Below, piece by piece: positions 9,662 to 17,919 of a stretch of 64,000 nucleotides of DNA. Source of the stretch: JAMLHH01 sp964653095 (GTDB taxonomy: Bacteria; Bacteroidota; Bacteroidia; Chitinophagales; JADIYW01); contig CAZZEH010000018.1 of NCBI GenBank assembly GCA_964653095.1, positions 7,439 through 71,438 of the forward strand. Direction: 5' to 3'. The notes beneath the pieces are model-generated. The model searched no databases. It had not been told where the DNA came from and was given only the letters and a program-made list of their open reading frames with translations. A program made the translations under genes and the position numbers. The first letter of the stretch is position 1; each line of letters starts with the position of its first letter.

Positions 9662-11041
9662 TTACGAAATCTGTTCTTCCTGCAGCTCGGGCATTTTGAC
9701 TTTGGTCATCAGAATCAGACCTATCAGACAGCCCACGAACCCTGCGAGTGCCGCTACCCGGACTCCGAGATTATTTTCCGTGCTCTTGCCCAAGAGCAGA
9801 AAAGTAGGAAAGAGCAATCCGGTAATAGACAAGCCGATTTTCATGACGAAAAACTTGACTCCGAAGAAGGTAGCAGAACGAAACTTGCCGGTTTTTTGTG
9901 CGTCTTCGGTTGCCATATCAGATACAAGCGCCATGGGAAGGATGCCAAAAACTGCCATCGGAAACGAAGCCAACAGAATAATAATCGCCATGATAATCGC
10001 CTGGGGAAGAGGTATAAGACCCAACGTAGAAACGAATAAAAACAGCAGGCAATACACGGCAAATGCAAAAATCAGCAGATTTTTCTTGCCAAATTTTTCC
10101 GTAATCGGAACAATTGTCGGGAAGGATAAAAATGCAAAAACTGCCACACCCACTACCACTACCGTGGCGTAATGCTCCTCCAGACCGAGAAGGGTGGTGA
10201 CGTAATATGCTATGCCGAGCTGCAAAAACTGAAGAGAAAAGCTGTAGAAGAATTCCACAATCATGTATCGTCGGAAGTTGGTAATCCGGAGTACGGTTAT
10301 CATCTGTTGAAAAGGTTTTTCATAAACCGGGTCCGATTTGAGGCAGTATTTCTCTTCATTGACGAAAAATATCGGTAAAGACATCAGACACATGGCGAGT
10401 GCGGAAAACAAAAGAATCAGGTATTGAAAAGCTTTGACTTCACTGACCTGGAAGCTGGAAGCGACTATACCTTTCAGAGCAAAAATAGTGTTGGCACCAA
10501 TCAGTCCGACTCCCCAGGTTGCCGCGATGATGGTGCTAATCAGCACCCGGTCTTTTTGAGTATGTCCGAGCTCTGCAATCAAACCGTTGTAAGGAGTCAC
10601 GTACATCGACAGAAACACATTGAAGCCAATCACACCGACACTAAGCCAGAGTGCGTTCCAAACAGATTTTTCCTGAATAGGTGGCATAAAGGACATGATG
10701 GTGAAAAGTGTAATGGGAATAAATGCAATGAGCAGGAATGTCCTTCTTCGGCCAAATTTGAACTTGGAGCGGTCCGAAAGAGGTCCCATGATAATGTCAG
10801 AAACGGCACTGGTTACGGTTCCTACAAACATCAGTAATCCGACAACAGTGAAGCTTAAAAAGACGGTATTTCGCTCAATAAATTCCGGAAAAATTCCTTC
10901 TCCGTCTCCCTGAAGTTCGGGTGGGATGTAAAAATATATCAGCAGCAGCATGATACAGGTATTGACCAAATTCCATCCGGCCTGCCCCATACCGTACATA
11001 ATTTTCACGAATAAGGGAGGGGGAGTGGGTTTGATGTCCAT
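9662..11041 (-). CDS. MFS transporter, GPH (glycoside-pentoside-hexuronide:cation symporter) type
   Basis: 459 aa from the ATG at 11041; an ATG 19 codons upstream is also in frame, but the conserved family start (PPPLFVKIMYGMGQAGWN) lies just after the chosen one. Twelve hydrophobic segments are expected. The loop after TM2 carries the MelB-like signature DIIMGPLSDRSKFKFGRRR, with acidic and arginine residues typical of cation-coupled sugar symporters. It stands between the secreted hydrolase and malic enzyme on the same strand but with gaps over 150 bp, so it is probably its own transcript. The substrate is likely a sugar or glycoside, by family only. Confidence 0.82.
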   Translation of the reverse strand: MDIKPTPPPLFVKIMYGMGQAGWNLVNTCIMLLLIYFYIPPELQGDGEGIFPEFIERNTVFLSFTVVGLLMFVGTVTSAVSDIIMGPLSDRSKFKFGRRRTFLLIAFIPITLFTIMSFMPPIQEKSVWNALWLSVGVIGFNVFLSMYVTPYNGLIAELGHTQKDRVLISTIIAATWGVGLIGANTIFALKGIVASSFQVSEVKAFQYLILLFSALAMCLMSLPIFFVNEEKYCLKSDPVYEKPFQQMITVLRITNFRRYMIVEFFYSFSLQFLQLGIAYYVTTLLGLEEHYATVVVVGVAVFAFLSFPTIVPITEKFGKKNLLIFAFAVYCLLFLFVSTLGLIPLPQAIIMAIIILLASFPMAVFGILPMALVSDMATEDAQKTGKFRSATFFGVKFFVMKIGLSITGLLFPTFLLLGKSTENNLGVRVAALAGFVGCLIGLILMTKVKMPELQEEQIS

Positions 11042-11197
11042 GTTGTGCAGTAAAAAGTCTTTTTTGAAATAATTGTTATTCGCTGCAATGTTAGGCAAAG
11101 TTTTCCGACAAGCCGAATTTTTTAATTAAAACTCTTCGGGAATACAAAAGCTGTTTGGGTTGTCTGAAAAATATTACTCAGGAAGGGATTTGGATAT

Positions 11198-12415
11198 CTA
11201 TAACGGATCATTTACAGATTCCATCAGACGAATAATTTCTACTTCTTCTTTCCAGGCTTTCTCTACTGCATCGGCGACCCGATCGGCGACTATTAGATTG
11301 AGAGAGGAGGGAATAATATTTTCTCTGCTGATTTCTCCCACTTCTCCTGCAATGGCATAAGCTGCGGCAAGCTTCATCCTTGGTGTAATTCTGGAGGCTT
11401 TTGCTCTTAATGCCCCTTTAAATATACCCGGGAATGCCAATACATTATTCACCTGATTGGGCAAATCGCTCCTGCCTGTACCGATGACACCAGCACCGCC
11501 TTCATAGGCTTCTTTTGGGCTGATTTCTGGATTTGGGTTGGCAAGCGCGAAAATGATAGGGTCTTTGGCCATCCTTTCGATATCGTGTTTGTTTAAAATG
11601 TTTTCCACGCTCACACCTACGAATACATCTGCATCTACAATCGCATCCTTTACCGTCCCTTTGATATTGTTTGGATTGGAAAATGTCAGAAGATATCTTT
11701 TGAAATCATTCAAATCTTTTCGGTCTTTGTGAATGATACCCTTGGAGTCGCAGATGATGATTTCCCTGACAGGTGTAAACACGTCCGGATCCTGGTCTTT
11801 TCCATTTAAAAGATTGGCAATGGCAATACCTGCTGCTCCGGCACCGTTCACTACGACCCGTAGATTTTTAATTTTTTTGTGGAGCAGTTTGCAGGCGTTT
11901 ATGAGCCCGGCCAGAGTTACAATCGCAGTTCCGTGCTGGTCGTCATGAAAGACCGGAATGCCCAAGTCCTGCAATTTATCTTCTACTTCGAAACATCTCG
12001 GGGCAGAGATATCTTCGAGATTGACTCCTCCAAAACCGGGAGAGATGAGCTTAACCGTACGGACTATCTCATCTGTGTCCTGCGTATCGAGACAAATCGG
12101 AAAAGCATCTACTCCACCAAATCTTTTGAAAAGCATGGCTTTCCCTTCCATTACCGGCAGAGCTGCTGCCGGACCGATGTTACCGAGTCCGAGTACAGCC
12201 GAACCGTCTGTAACTATTGCTACCGTATTTCCTTTGATAGTCAAATCCCAGGCTTTGTCCGGATCATTGGCAATCTGCAGACATGGCTCTGCTACACCGG
12301 GAGAATAACACAGCGTCATATCGTCTTTGGTATTCAAATCGGTTTTTAACTCTATACTTATTTTGCCTCGGAGTTTTTCGTGAAGTAGCAGAGATTCTCT
12401 GGAGTAGTCTTTCAT
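11198..12415 (-). CDS. malic enzyme (NAD(P)-dependent malate dehydrogenase, decarboxylating), short form
   Basis: 405 aa. The enzyme converts malate to pyruvate and CO2 with reduction of NAD(P)+. The N-terminal malic domain carries the conserved tyrosine segment CYSPGVAEPC, the GLGNIGPAAALPVMEGKA stretch, and the divalent-metal region EDISAPRC...FHDDQHGTAIV. A Rossmann motif (VVNGAGAAGIAIANLL) follows near residue 190, and a late ALANPNPEISP. There is no C-terminal phosphotransacetylase-like domain, unlike the ~760-aa MaeB type, so this is the short YtsJ-like form. A TATATTTG -7 element lies just upstream. Confidence 0.94.
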   Translation of the reverse strand: MKDYSRESLLLHEKLRGKISIELKTDLNTKDDMTLCYSPGVAEPCLQIANDPDKAWDLTIKGNTVAIVTDGSAVLGLGNIGPAAALPVMEGKAMLFKRFGGVDAFPICLDTQDTDEIVRTVKLISPGFGGVNLEDISAPRCFEVEDKLQDLGIPVFHDDQHGTAIVTLAGLINACKLLHKKIKNLRVVVNGAGAAGIAIANLLNGKDQDPDVFTPVREIIICDSKGIIHKDRKDLNDFKRYLLTFSNPNNIKGTVKDAIVDADVFVGVSVENILNKHDIERMAKDPIIFALANPNPEISPKEAYEGGAGVIGTGRSDLPNQVNNVLAFPGIFKGALRAKASRITPRMKLAAAYAIAGEVGEISRENIIPSSLNLIVADRVADAVEKAWKEEVEIIRLMESVNDPL

Positions 12416-12428
12416 AACGGTTGAAATT

Positions 12429-12436
12429 CAAATATA
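12429..12436 (-). promoter_or_regulatory. -7 promoter element of malic enzyme gene
   Basis: TATATTTG on the minus strand fits TAnnTTTG and lies 13 nt before the ATG of the malic enzyme gene, a usual spacing for Bacteroidota. Confidence 0.5.
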
Positions 12437-12804
12437 AGATGTTAAAGATACAGCATCACATGAAAAATAGTATCATTAGTGTATCGTTTAATATAAATTT
12501 AAAAAGTTTAAAATAAAAAAATTAAGCTGTTGTGTTAAAGATTTTCGTAAGAGATTGTGCAATTTTTTTGTTGACGGAGTAGCAGAATGAATTACGTTTC
12601 AGTATGAGATTTCTCTTCGCCTTGCGTCGAATCGAAATGACTGGCTTTTGTTGAGGGGGTAGAGCGGTGCGACACAGCTTGCCGAGCCAATCACTAAAGG
12701 CGGACTTAGTTCAGCATGACAGAATGGAATAAATCAGAAAGGCGGGATGGATTAAATCAGTTCTTGGATATAAGTCTTATTTTTAAATTCAAAATACTTT
12801 CTTA
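12437..12804 (+). repeat. gene-free spacer with dispersed repeat remnant
   Basis: No gene is supported here. Around 12596-12650 the sequence reads like a common Bacteroidota intergenic element: TGAGATTTCTC followed by TTCGCC...GAAATGAC. A shorter copy lies inverted at 27413-27432 (GTCATTTCG, AGAAATCTCAT), and a diverged one near 17813-17850. The rest is unremarkable AT-rich sequence leading to the formimidoyltransferase gene. Confidence 0.4.
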
Positions 12805-13758
12805 ATGCAATTAGTGGAGTGCATTCCCAATTTTTCTGAGGGGAGAAATCCGGCAATAACCGAAGCGATAGCCCATGCCATACATGCTGTGCCGAATGTA
12901 TGGCTTTTGCATACGGATATTGGCTATGATGCGAATCGTACGGTATTTACTTTTGCAGGTGATATCCGGCAAGTAGGAGAGGCCGCATACCAAGCCATTC
13001 TGACTGCGAGAAAACTGATAGATATGCGCATCCATCAGGGCGAACATCCGAGAATAGGAGCATGCGATGTATGCCCATTTGTGCCGCTGGGTGATACGTC
13101 TATACAGGATGTCATCAATCTTACTCATGATTTGGGAAAAAAGCTTGGAGAAAAAGGAATTCCGGTATATATGTATGAAAAATCAGCTCTTCATACAGAA
13201 AGAAAAAATCTTGCTGCAATCCGGAAGGGCGAGTATGAATCATTATCTGTCAGACTGTTACAGGAAAAATGGAAGCCCGACTACGGCCCAACTTGTTTCG
13301 ATGAAAAATTTGGTGCGATGGTATTGGGTGCAAGACCTTTTCTGATAGCCTACAATGTAAATCTGGAATCTAAAGATGTGGAGGCTGCTCAAAAAATTGC
13401 TTCTGTCATTCGTGAGAAAAACGGAGGACTGTCAGGGGTAAAAGCTATCGGCTGGTGGATGAAGGAATATCAAAAAGCACAAGTATCTACGAATATTACA
13501 GATATTAACCGAACCGGAATAAAAGAGGTGTTTGATGCCGTGAGAGCTGAAGCAGCACGCTATAATATTGAAGTTCAAACATCTGAACTGATAGGATTAA
13601 TTCCGGAATCGGTTATCCTGAAAGCAGGTAAAGAAATCAGCCCTAAGGAGCAAAACCCCGACACTTTAATTAAAAGCGCATTTGGATATCTTGGAATGAC
13701 CGGAATAGGAGCGGAGCGCATTTTGGAGAGAAGGCTACGGGAGACCATGAGCAGATAA
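12805..13758 (+). CDS. ftcD: glutamate formimidoyltransferase
   Basis: 317 aa. The enzyme transfers the formimino group of formiminoglutamate to tetrahydrofolate in histidine degradation. The N-terminus VECIPNFSEGRN is diagnostic. The catalytic-histidine segment QGEHPRIGACDVCPFVPL follows near residue 80, then the second formiminotransferase subdomain (FLIAYNVNLESKDVEAA). It ends without the cyclodeaminase domain found in animal FTCD, which is normal for bacteria. No other hut genes are in the window. Confidence 0.92.
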   Translation: MQLVECIPNFSEGRNPAITEAIAHAIHAVPNVWLLHTDIGYDANRTVFTFAGDIRQVGEAAYQAILTARKLIDMRIHQGEHPRIGACDVCPFVPLGDTSIQDVINLTHDLGKKLGEKGIPVYMYEKSALHTERKNLAAIRKGEYESLSVRLLQEKWKPDYGPTCFDEKFGAMVLGARPFLIAYNVNLESKDVEAAQKIASVIREKNGGLSGVKAIGWWMKEYQKAQVSTNITDINRTGIKEVFDAVRAEAARYNIEVQTSELIGLIPESVILKAGKEISPKEQNPDTLIKSAFGYLGMTGIGAERILERRLRETMSR

Positions 13759-13851
13759 GTCTATTGACGATATTCTGAAGTGTGTTGATTAAACCTAATA
13801 AACTCAATAGCTTCATAAAGAATAAGGTGACTCTTGCAACACAGTGGATAT

Positions 13852-14721
13852 TTAAAAATTGTTCATTTGCTGACGAAGAGAGTCCGGTGAAATAACTGTT
13901 ACACGCTTACCGTAAGACAGGAGTTTCATGATGAAATCTTCTGTAATCATCAGATGTAGTTGTATTCTCAGTTCTTCCGAATTGTCAGCCAATATTTTCT
14001 GTGATTCGTGCAAAGGCAGTGTTTTGATATATTTCCCCTGAAAAGGCTGAAAAGATAAAATCACGTCCACATGCTCTAAACCGTCCGGCCTCATAATGCC
14101 GTAAGCATTTTTGAAATACTCTTTGATGTCAAAATCCTTCGGGTACTTAAACTTCCGATTCAATATCTTTAAATTGCTCATCCTGTCCAAAGCGAAAGTT
14201 TTAATTCTCTCGCTATCTTCTTCCTGTAACATCAAATACCAACGATGTTCAGACTCCTTAAGAGCCAACGGATTTCCAATGCGTTGCCTGCCGGTATTCT
14301 CCCAAAACTTTTTATAGAAAAACTGAGTCTGCTTTTTCTTTTCTATGGCGTGAAGGATATCGTACAGGTACTGAGTGCCGGACATCCTTCTCTTTTCAAA
14401 ATGGACATATTTCGACAGTCTTTCGGTCAATTCCAGAGCGTTGAGCATGTCAAAAGTTTCCAGTATCCTGCTGGTGGACTCTTCGCTTTCCTCTTCTATA
14501 AAATAAACCTTGCGGCTAAAATCATATGATATCTCTATCCTAAAAAGGAAAAGGATATCTTCCAAATCACGCTGAAAAGTACGGCTCGAGATATTAAAAT
14601 CATAGCCCTGTATCTCCGATTCCAAAGCTAAATAATCTTTTATCTCGCTCAAAGTGGAGGGCTTGCGTCTTAGTTTTTTGACAATCAGATTGTATCGCGC
14701 TATAGATTCTCTCTTGGACAT
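13852..14721 (-). CDS. WYL-domain transcriptional regulator
   Basis: 289 aa. The N-terminal ~65 residues form a helix-turn-helix region (STLSEIKDYLALES ... ISSRTFQRDLEDI), as in YafY/DeoR-like WYL regulators. A WYL domain follows at residues ~145-220 and contains HRWYLMLQ and the downstream ALDRMSNLKIL. A C-terminal WCX-like extension completes the protein. WYL domains bind small ligands or nucleic acids and often control DNA-repair, defence or phage-response genes. It is isolated; the nearest gene on the same strand is the YD-like protein upstream. A TATCTTTA element ~20 bp upstream may be its -7 site. Confidence 0.82.
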   Translation of the reverse strand: MSKRESIARYNLIVKKLRRKPSTLSEIKDYLALESEIQGYDFNISSRTFQRDLEDILFLFRIEISYDFSRKVYFIEEESEESTSRILETFDMLNALELTERLSKYVHFEKRRMSGTQYLYDILHAIEKKKQTQFFYKKFWENTGRQRIGNPLALKESEHRWYLMLQEEDSERIKTFALDRMSNLKILNRKFKYPKDFDIKEYFKNAYGIMRPDGLEHVDVILSFQPFQGKYIKTLPLHESQKILADNSEELRIQLHLMITEDFIMKLLSYGKRVTVISPDSLRQQMNNF

Positions 14722-14782
14722 AATACCTAAATTATAATGCTAAAGATATAAATCTACTAAGACAAAACATGTCGTAGTATTT

Positions 14783-15748
14783 TTATTTGTAAAAAGTTAA
14801 ATCAAGTTCAGTCAACAGTTCCAGCTTTGATTTGTCTTTAAAAACCTCAGTATAATACCTCTTTATCCAGTTGCCGTCTTTATCAAAATCGAAATGATAG
14901 TGTAATTCATAAGGGGAATCATCTTCTTTTGATTGTTGAATTTTAGAGATTAGAAATCCTTTCTCATTATAAGAAAGAGATTCATAAGAAGTGTCCCCAT
15001 CGTTAACAGTCTTTTCTTTTTTGATAGTGCATGAGCCATCAGCTTTGTAGTCATATTGGGTAATTAAAGAACCGAGAATGCTTTCTTCCACTTTTCTTTG
15101 CATTCGACCTGTTTCATCATATTCGTAGGAACAAGAAGTTTTATTAAGACCTATTTCCTTTTGTATCAAAAGCCCTACTTCATTATAGTGATATTTTTCA
15201 AATCCGGAAATTGTTTGACCATCAGTATCATAAGAGATATATTCAGTCAGATTACCCGACTCATCGTACTCGCAGGTACTTCGTCTCTTTTGTGTACCGT
15301 GCTTTCTGCTGTAATTCCAATATTGCTTTTCTGTTATTAGCTGCTTTTCGTTATAAATGATATCGGTTCTGCGGGCAATTTCTCCATTGATAAATTTCTT
15401 CCTGCAGTTCACCTTGCCATACTCATTGAAGAACAATTCTTTTTTAGTTTCGAAGAGACTGAGTCGCACATAACGCTTTTCATATTCAGTGTGTTTATGT
15501 TTTTCGTAACTATATATTTGGACTGCCGGATAGACAGTTTGGGGAGAATAAACTGTTCTTTTTATTAAACGTCCCTGTCCATCATATTCAAAGGTTACAT
15601 TTTCGGATAAACTTCCATCTAACATCAATTCTACTGACGTTCCTAAATTTCCTTTTTCATCCCATACAAAATGGTAATCTCTATGATTTAAACCGCTCGG
15701 TCTGATATTACCTTCGAGCACACGGGTAAAAGTTCTGGCGGTATTCAT
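14783..15748 (-). CDS. YD/RHS-repeat-like protein, apparently 5'-frameshifted
   Basis: 321 aa from the first usable ATG. The protein consists of tandem ~20-residue units of the YD type (YDGQGRLIKR, YDESGNLTEYISYDTDGQ, YDETGRMQRKVEE, YNEKGFLISKI), which build beta-rich shells in RHS-like proteins. No signal peptide or toxin domain is visible. The reading frame stays open for ~36 coding-like codons upstream without a start. A good ATG at 15860, in another frame, encodes MRLFQLPK and would join this frame if one A of the A4 run (15836-15839) were absent; a CATCTTTG -7-like element lies before it. The intact gene was probably 14783-15860, so this is a broken gene or a sequence error. Confidence 0.65.
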   Translation of the reverse strand: MNTARTFTRVLEGNIRPSGLNHRDYHFVWDEKGNLGTSVELMLDGSLSENVTFEYDGQGRLIKRTVYSPQTVYPAVQIYSYEKHKHTEYEKRYVRLSLFETKKELFFNEYGKVNCRKKFINGEIARRTDIIYNEKQLITEKQYWNYSRKHGTQKRRSTCEYDESGNLTEYISYDTDGQTISGFEKYHYNEVGLLIQKEIGLNKTSCSYEYDETGRMQRKVEESILGSLITQYDYKADGSCTIKKEKTVNDGDTSYESLSYNEKGFLISKIQQSKEDDSPYELHYHFDFDKDGNWIKRYYTEVFKDKSKLELLTELDLTFYK

Positions 15749-15860
15749 CTCTTCCTGCCAATCTATTTGTTTAAAGAAAGGTTTACGGACAGATTGCTCT
15801 TCTGCAAAATCTTTTATGTTGGATGAATGAAGCGGTTTTAGGAAGCTGAAATAATCTCAT

Positions 15861-16143
15861 GTATTCTGAATTTGTGACAAAGATGAGGAGAGACTACGTC
15901 AAAAGATGTCTTAGGCATTCGATAACTATCGGATGTGCCAGTTGATCAATGTGTCGATTAATTGGTGGCTGAGCGTGCCTTGAGTTTATCGAAAGAGATG
16001 ACGAAGAAGCGATGCTTGAGGTTCTCGAAAGCAGAGCAACTCGAAGCCACCTTGATAATGTGTCGATTCCACTATAACCGACCATCGAGCGGAGACGAGA
16101 TGGAGGCTAGAAAATGTATCGGTTACGCAATGCATAGAGGAGC
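15861..16143 (+). repeat. gene-free block of dispersed repeat remnants
   Basis: No gene is supported. The stretch is a mosaic of short motifs shared with 27205-27345: GATGTGCCA(G/A)TTTATCAATG-like (15932-15950) and GGTGGCTGAGCG..CTTGAG..T(A/G)TCG(A/G)AAG (15964-15995). Such degenerate TTGAGC...GTCGAA and GATGTGCC repeats are typical gene-flanking debris in Bacteroidota genomes. Short overlapping open frames here look like chance. Confidence 0.4.
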
Positions 16144-16180
16144 GTTTGAGTTGGATTTTCAGCCACGGATGACATGGATT
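16144..16180 (+). repeat. direct repeat A, left copy flanking DUF4143 ATPase gene
   Basis: A 37-bp segment beginning GTTTGAGTTGGATTTTCAG and ending GACATGGATT. It recurs as a 36-bp copy at 17653-17688 (four mismatches and one gap), just downstream of the ATPase gene. The CAGCCAC..A..GACA.GGATT core resembles widely dispersed Bacteroidota intergenic repeats. Confidence 0.6.
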
Positions 16181-16218
16181 TTCACAAATGATTATATAGT
16201 TTAGCATTTCAAATTCAG

Positions 16219-16346
16219 GAGAAAAATGCTGTTTTAACAGTCAAAACTGAGAGAAAAGTGTATTTATCTTAAAGAAATGTTGGAGAAAAGTGTATTTTTA
16301 TAAATAAATAATGAGAGAAAAGTGTATAGGGCAAAGATAATCGCGT
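16219..16346 (+). repeat. four-unit 32-bp periodic repeat upstream of DUF4143 gene
   Basis: The core GAGAAAAGTGTAT starts at 16251, 16283 and 16315, exactly 32 bp apart. A diverged core (GAGAAAAATGCT) lies at 16219, again 32 bp earlier. Between cores the ~19 bp are AT-rich and not conserved. The last unit contains the GTG start of the ATPase gene. Too short and too few for a CRISPR array, and no cas genes are present; possibly regulatory iterons or remnants of a tandem expansion. Confidence 0.65.
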
Positions 16347-17623
16347 TGGGAAAATGGAAAAAATCCACTAACAGAAAGCCCCTTGTATTCCTGGGGGCAA
16401 GACAAGTAGGAAAAACCTATCTGTTAAAGGAGTTTGGCAGAATGGAGTACAAGCAGATTGCTTATGTCAATTTTGAACACCCCAATGCTCCAAAAGATTT
16501 ATTCGGAACAGCATTTAGTGTGGATACTATCATAACGATTTTAAATGCCTATTGCAACATTAAAATTAATGCTGATAACACCTTAATTATTTTTGATGAA
16601 ATCCAGGTTGCACCCAAAGGAATCACAGCTTTAAAATATCTGTATGAAGAAGCTCCTGAATATCACATTATAGCTGCCGGCTCGCTCTTGGGAGTAAACA
16701 TTCATCCCGGGGAATCTTTTCCTGTAGGTAAGGTGAATTTCATGCAATTATACCCAATGTCCTTTTATGAGTTTCTGTTGGCACTGAACGAATCAGGAAT
16801 TGCCGAGTTATTAGAGAATAAAGATTTGGAGCATCTCAACTTTTTTCACCAGCAACTCATCAATTATTTACGATACTATCTATACACCGGAGGAATGCCG
16901 GAGGTTGTAAAAGATTTTGCAGAGAACAGAGATTGGCGCTCAGTACGTCATATTCAGGAGCAAATTTTAGCTTCTTATAAAAATGACTTTTCCAAACACG
17001 TACCTAAAGAGATTTTACCAAGACTCAATATGGTTTGGGACAGTATGCCGGCACAACTATCAAAAGAAAATAAAAAATTCATTTATGGTGTGATTAGAGA
17101 AGGAGCCAGAGCAAAAGACTTCGAAATGGCTATTCAATGGCTGACTGATGCGGGTCTCTTATACAAGGTGTATAACACTTCTAAAGTTGCCCTGCCCCTT
17201 GTATCCTACCAAGAATTATCAGCTTTCAAACTTTTTCATAGTGATGTAGGGCTATTGGGTGCGATGTCTCGACTAAATGCTAAAACTATTGCTGAAGGTA
17301 ATGCCATTTTTACCGAGTTTAAAGGAGCTTTAGCTGAACAGTTTGTTTTTCAACAACTTATCCAAAACGAAAAACTTTCTATCCACTACCATACTTTTAG
17401 CAACAGTAAGTATGAACTTGATTTTGTAGCCCAGACAGAAGATAACGACCTCATTCCGATAGAAGTCAAAGCCGGCACCAATTTGAAATCTAATAGTCTC
17501 CGTTTGTTTTGTGAAAAAAATCATCCTGAAAAAGCAATTAGAACTTCATTGTCTAAGTACAAGAAAGAAGATTGGATGATAAATATTCCTTTGTACGGAA
17601 TTAATGTAATTTCAGAGATTTAA
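16322..17623 (+). CDS. AAA ATPase with DUF4143 domain
   Basis: 433 aa from a GTG start. The N-terminal P-loop domain has Walker A GARQVGKTYLL (~residues 25-36) and Walker B LIIFDEIQ (~90-97), with a sensor-like IIAAGSLLGV. The C-terminal half is DUF4143, ending in a PD-(D/E)xK-like segment (KYELDFVAQ...LIPIEVKAG). These ATPases are common in accessory regions of Bacteroidota and archaea, and their role is not established. The gene sits between ~37-bp direct repeats and is preceded by a 32-bp periodic repeat, pointing to acquired DNA. The N-terminus is slightly shorter than usual. Confidence 0.8.
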   Translation: MYRAKIIALGKWKKSTNRKPLVFLGARQVGKTYLLKEFGRMEYKQIAYVNFEHPNAPKDLFGTAFSVDTIITILNAYCNIKINADNTLIIFDEIQVAPKGITALKYLYEEAPEYHIIAAGSLLGVNIHPGESFPVGKVNFMQLYPMSFYEFLLALNESGIAELLENKDLEHLNFFHQQLINYLRYYLYTGGMPEVVKDFAENRDWRSVRHIQEQILASYKNDFSKHVPKEILPRLNMVWDSMPAQLSKENKKFIYGVIREGARAKDFEMAIQWLTDAGLLYKVYNTSKVALPLVSYQELSAFKLFHSDVGLLGAMSRLNAKTIAEGNAIFTEFKGALAEQFVFQQLIQNEKLSIHYHTFSNSKYELDFVAQTEDNDLIPIEVKAGTNLKSNSLRLFCEKNHPEKAIRTSLSKYKKEDWMINIPLYGINVISEI

Positions 17624-17652
17624 AAGTTGTCCTTTCCTAAATATCGTTAACC

Positions 17653-17688
17653 GTTTGAGTTGGTTTTCAGCCACAAACGACACGGATT
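17653..17688 (+). repeat. direct repeat A, right copy
   Basis: A 36-bp segment (GTTTGAGTTGGTTTTCAGCC...) nearly identical to 16144-16180, in the same orientation on the other side of the DUF4143 gene, 1.5 kb away. Confidence 0.6.
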
Positions 17689-17919
17689 GAATGGAAAATG
17701 GAGAGTTGAAAATTTAAAATTATGTAATACGAAAAGGAGTGTTTGAGAGGTTTTTTAGCCACGAATCCTGACAGTCCACGATAATTACCGGGATACGAGA
17801 CAAATTTTCGCAAATGAGAATCTTCACTGCGTTCAGAATGGCAAGAATCCCAAAACTTTTTAGGATTCGGGGAAAGATTGGAGCTGATAATGACCAAAGA
17901 ATATCGCCAATAAAAAATA
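17689..17919 (+). repeat. repeat-rich spacer (repeat B and relatives)
   Basis: No gene is supported. The segment GGAAAATGGAGAGTTGAAAA (17692-17711) plus TTTAAAATT is matched in inverted orientation at 22347-22376 (TTTTCAACTTTCCATTTT). Thus one copy lies on each side of the unknown gene-mcrB-mcrC block. A TTAGCCACGAATCC motif (17757-17770) and a GAGAATCTTCACTGCGTTCAG motif (17817-17837) belong to dispersed intergenic repeat families. Confidence 0.45.

Noticed and set aside
9623..10913. Several plus-strand open frames opposite the GPH transporter
   Set aside because: Composition (Arg/Lys/Asn-rich, no domain) is that of antisense shadows of a clear membrane transporter gene.
11879..12349. 156-aa plus-strand open frame opposite malic enzyme
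   Set aside because: Antisense to a well-conserved gene with no recognisable domain or leader.
15894..16207. Overlapping short open frames on both strands
   Set aside because: They fall in repeat debris, have no initiation context and no protein-like composition.
16219..16346. CRISPR array (regular 32-bp spacing)
   Set aside because: The conserved core is only ~13 bp, spacers are ~19 bp and AT-rich, only four units exist, and no cas gene is near.
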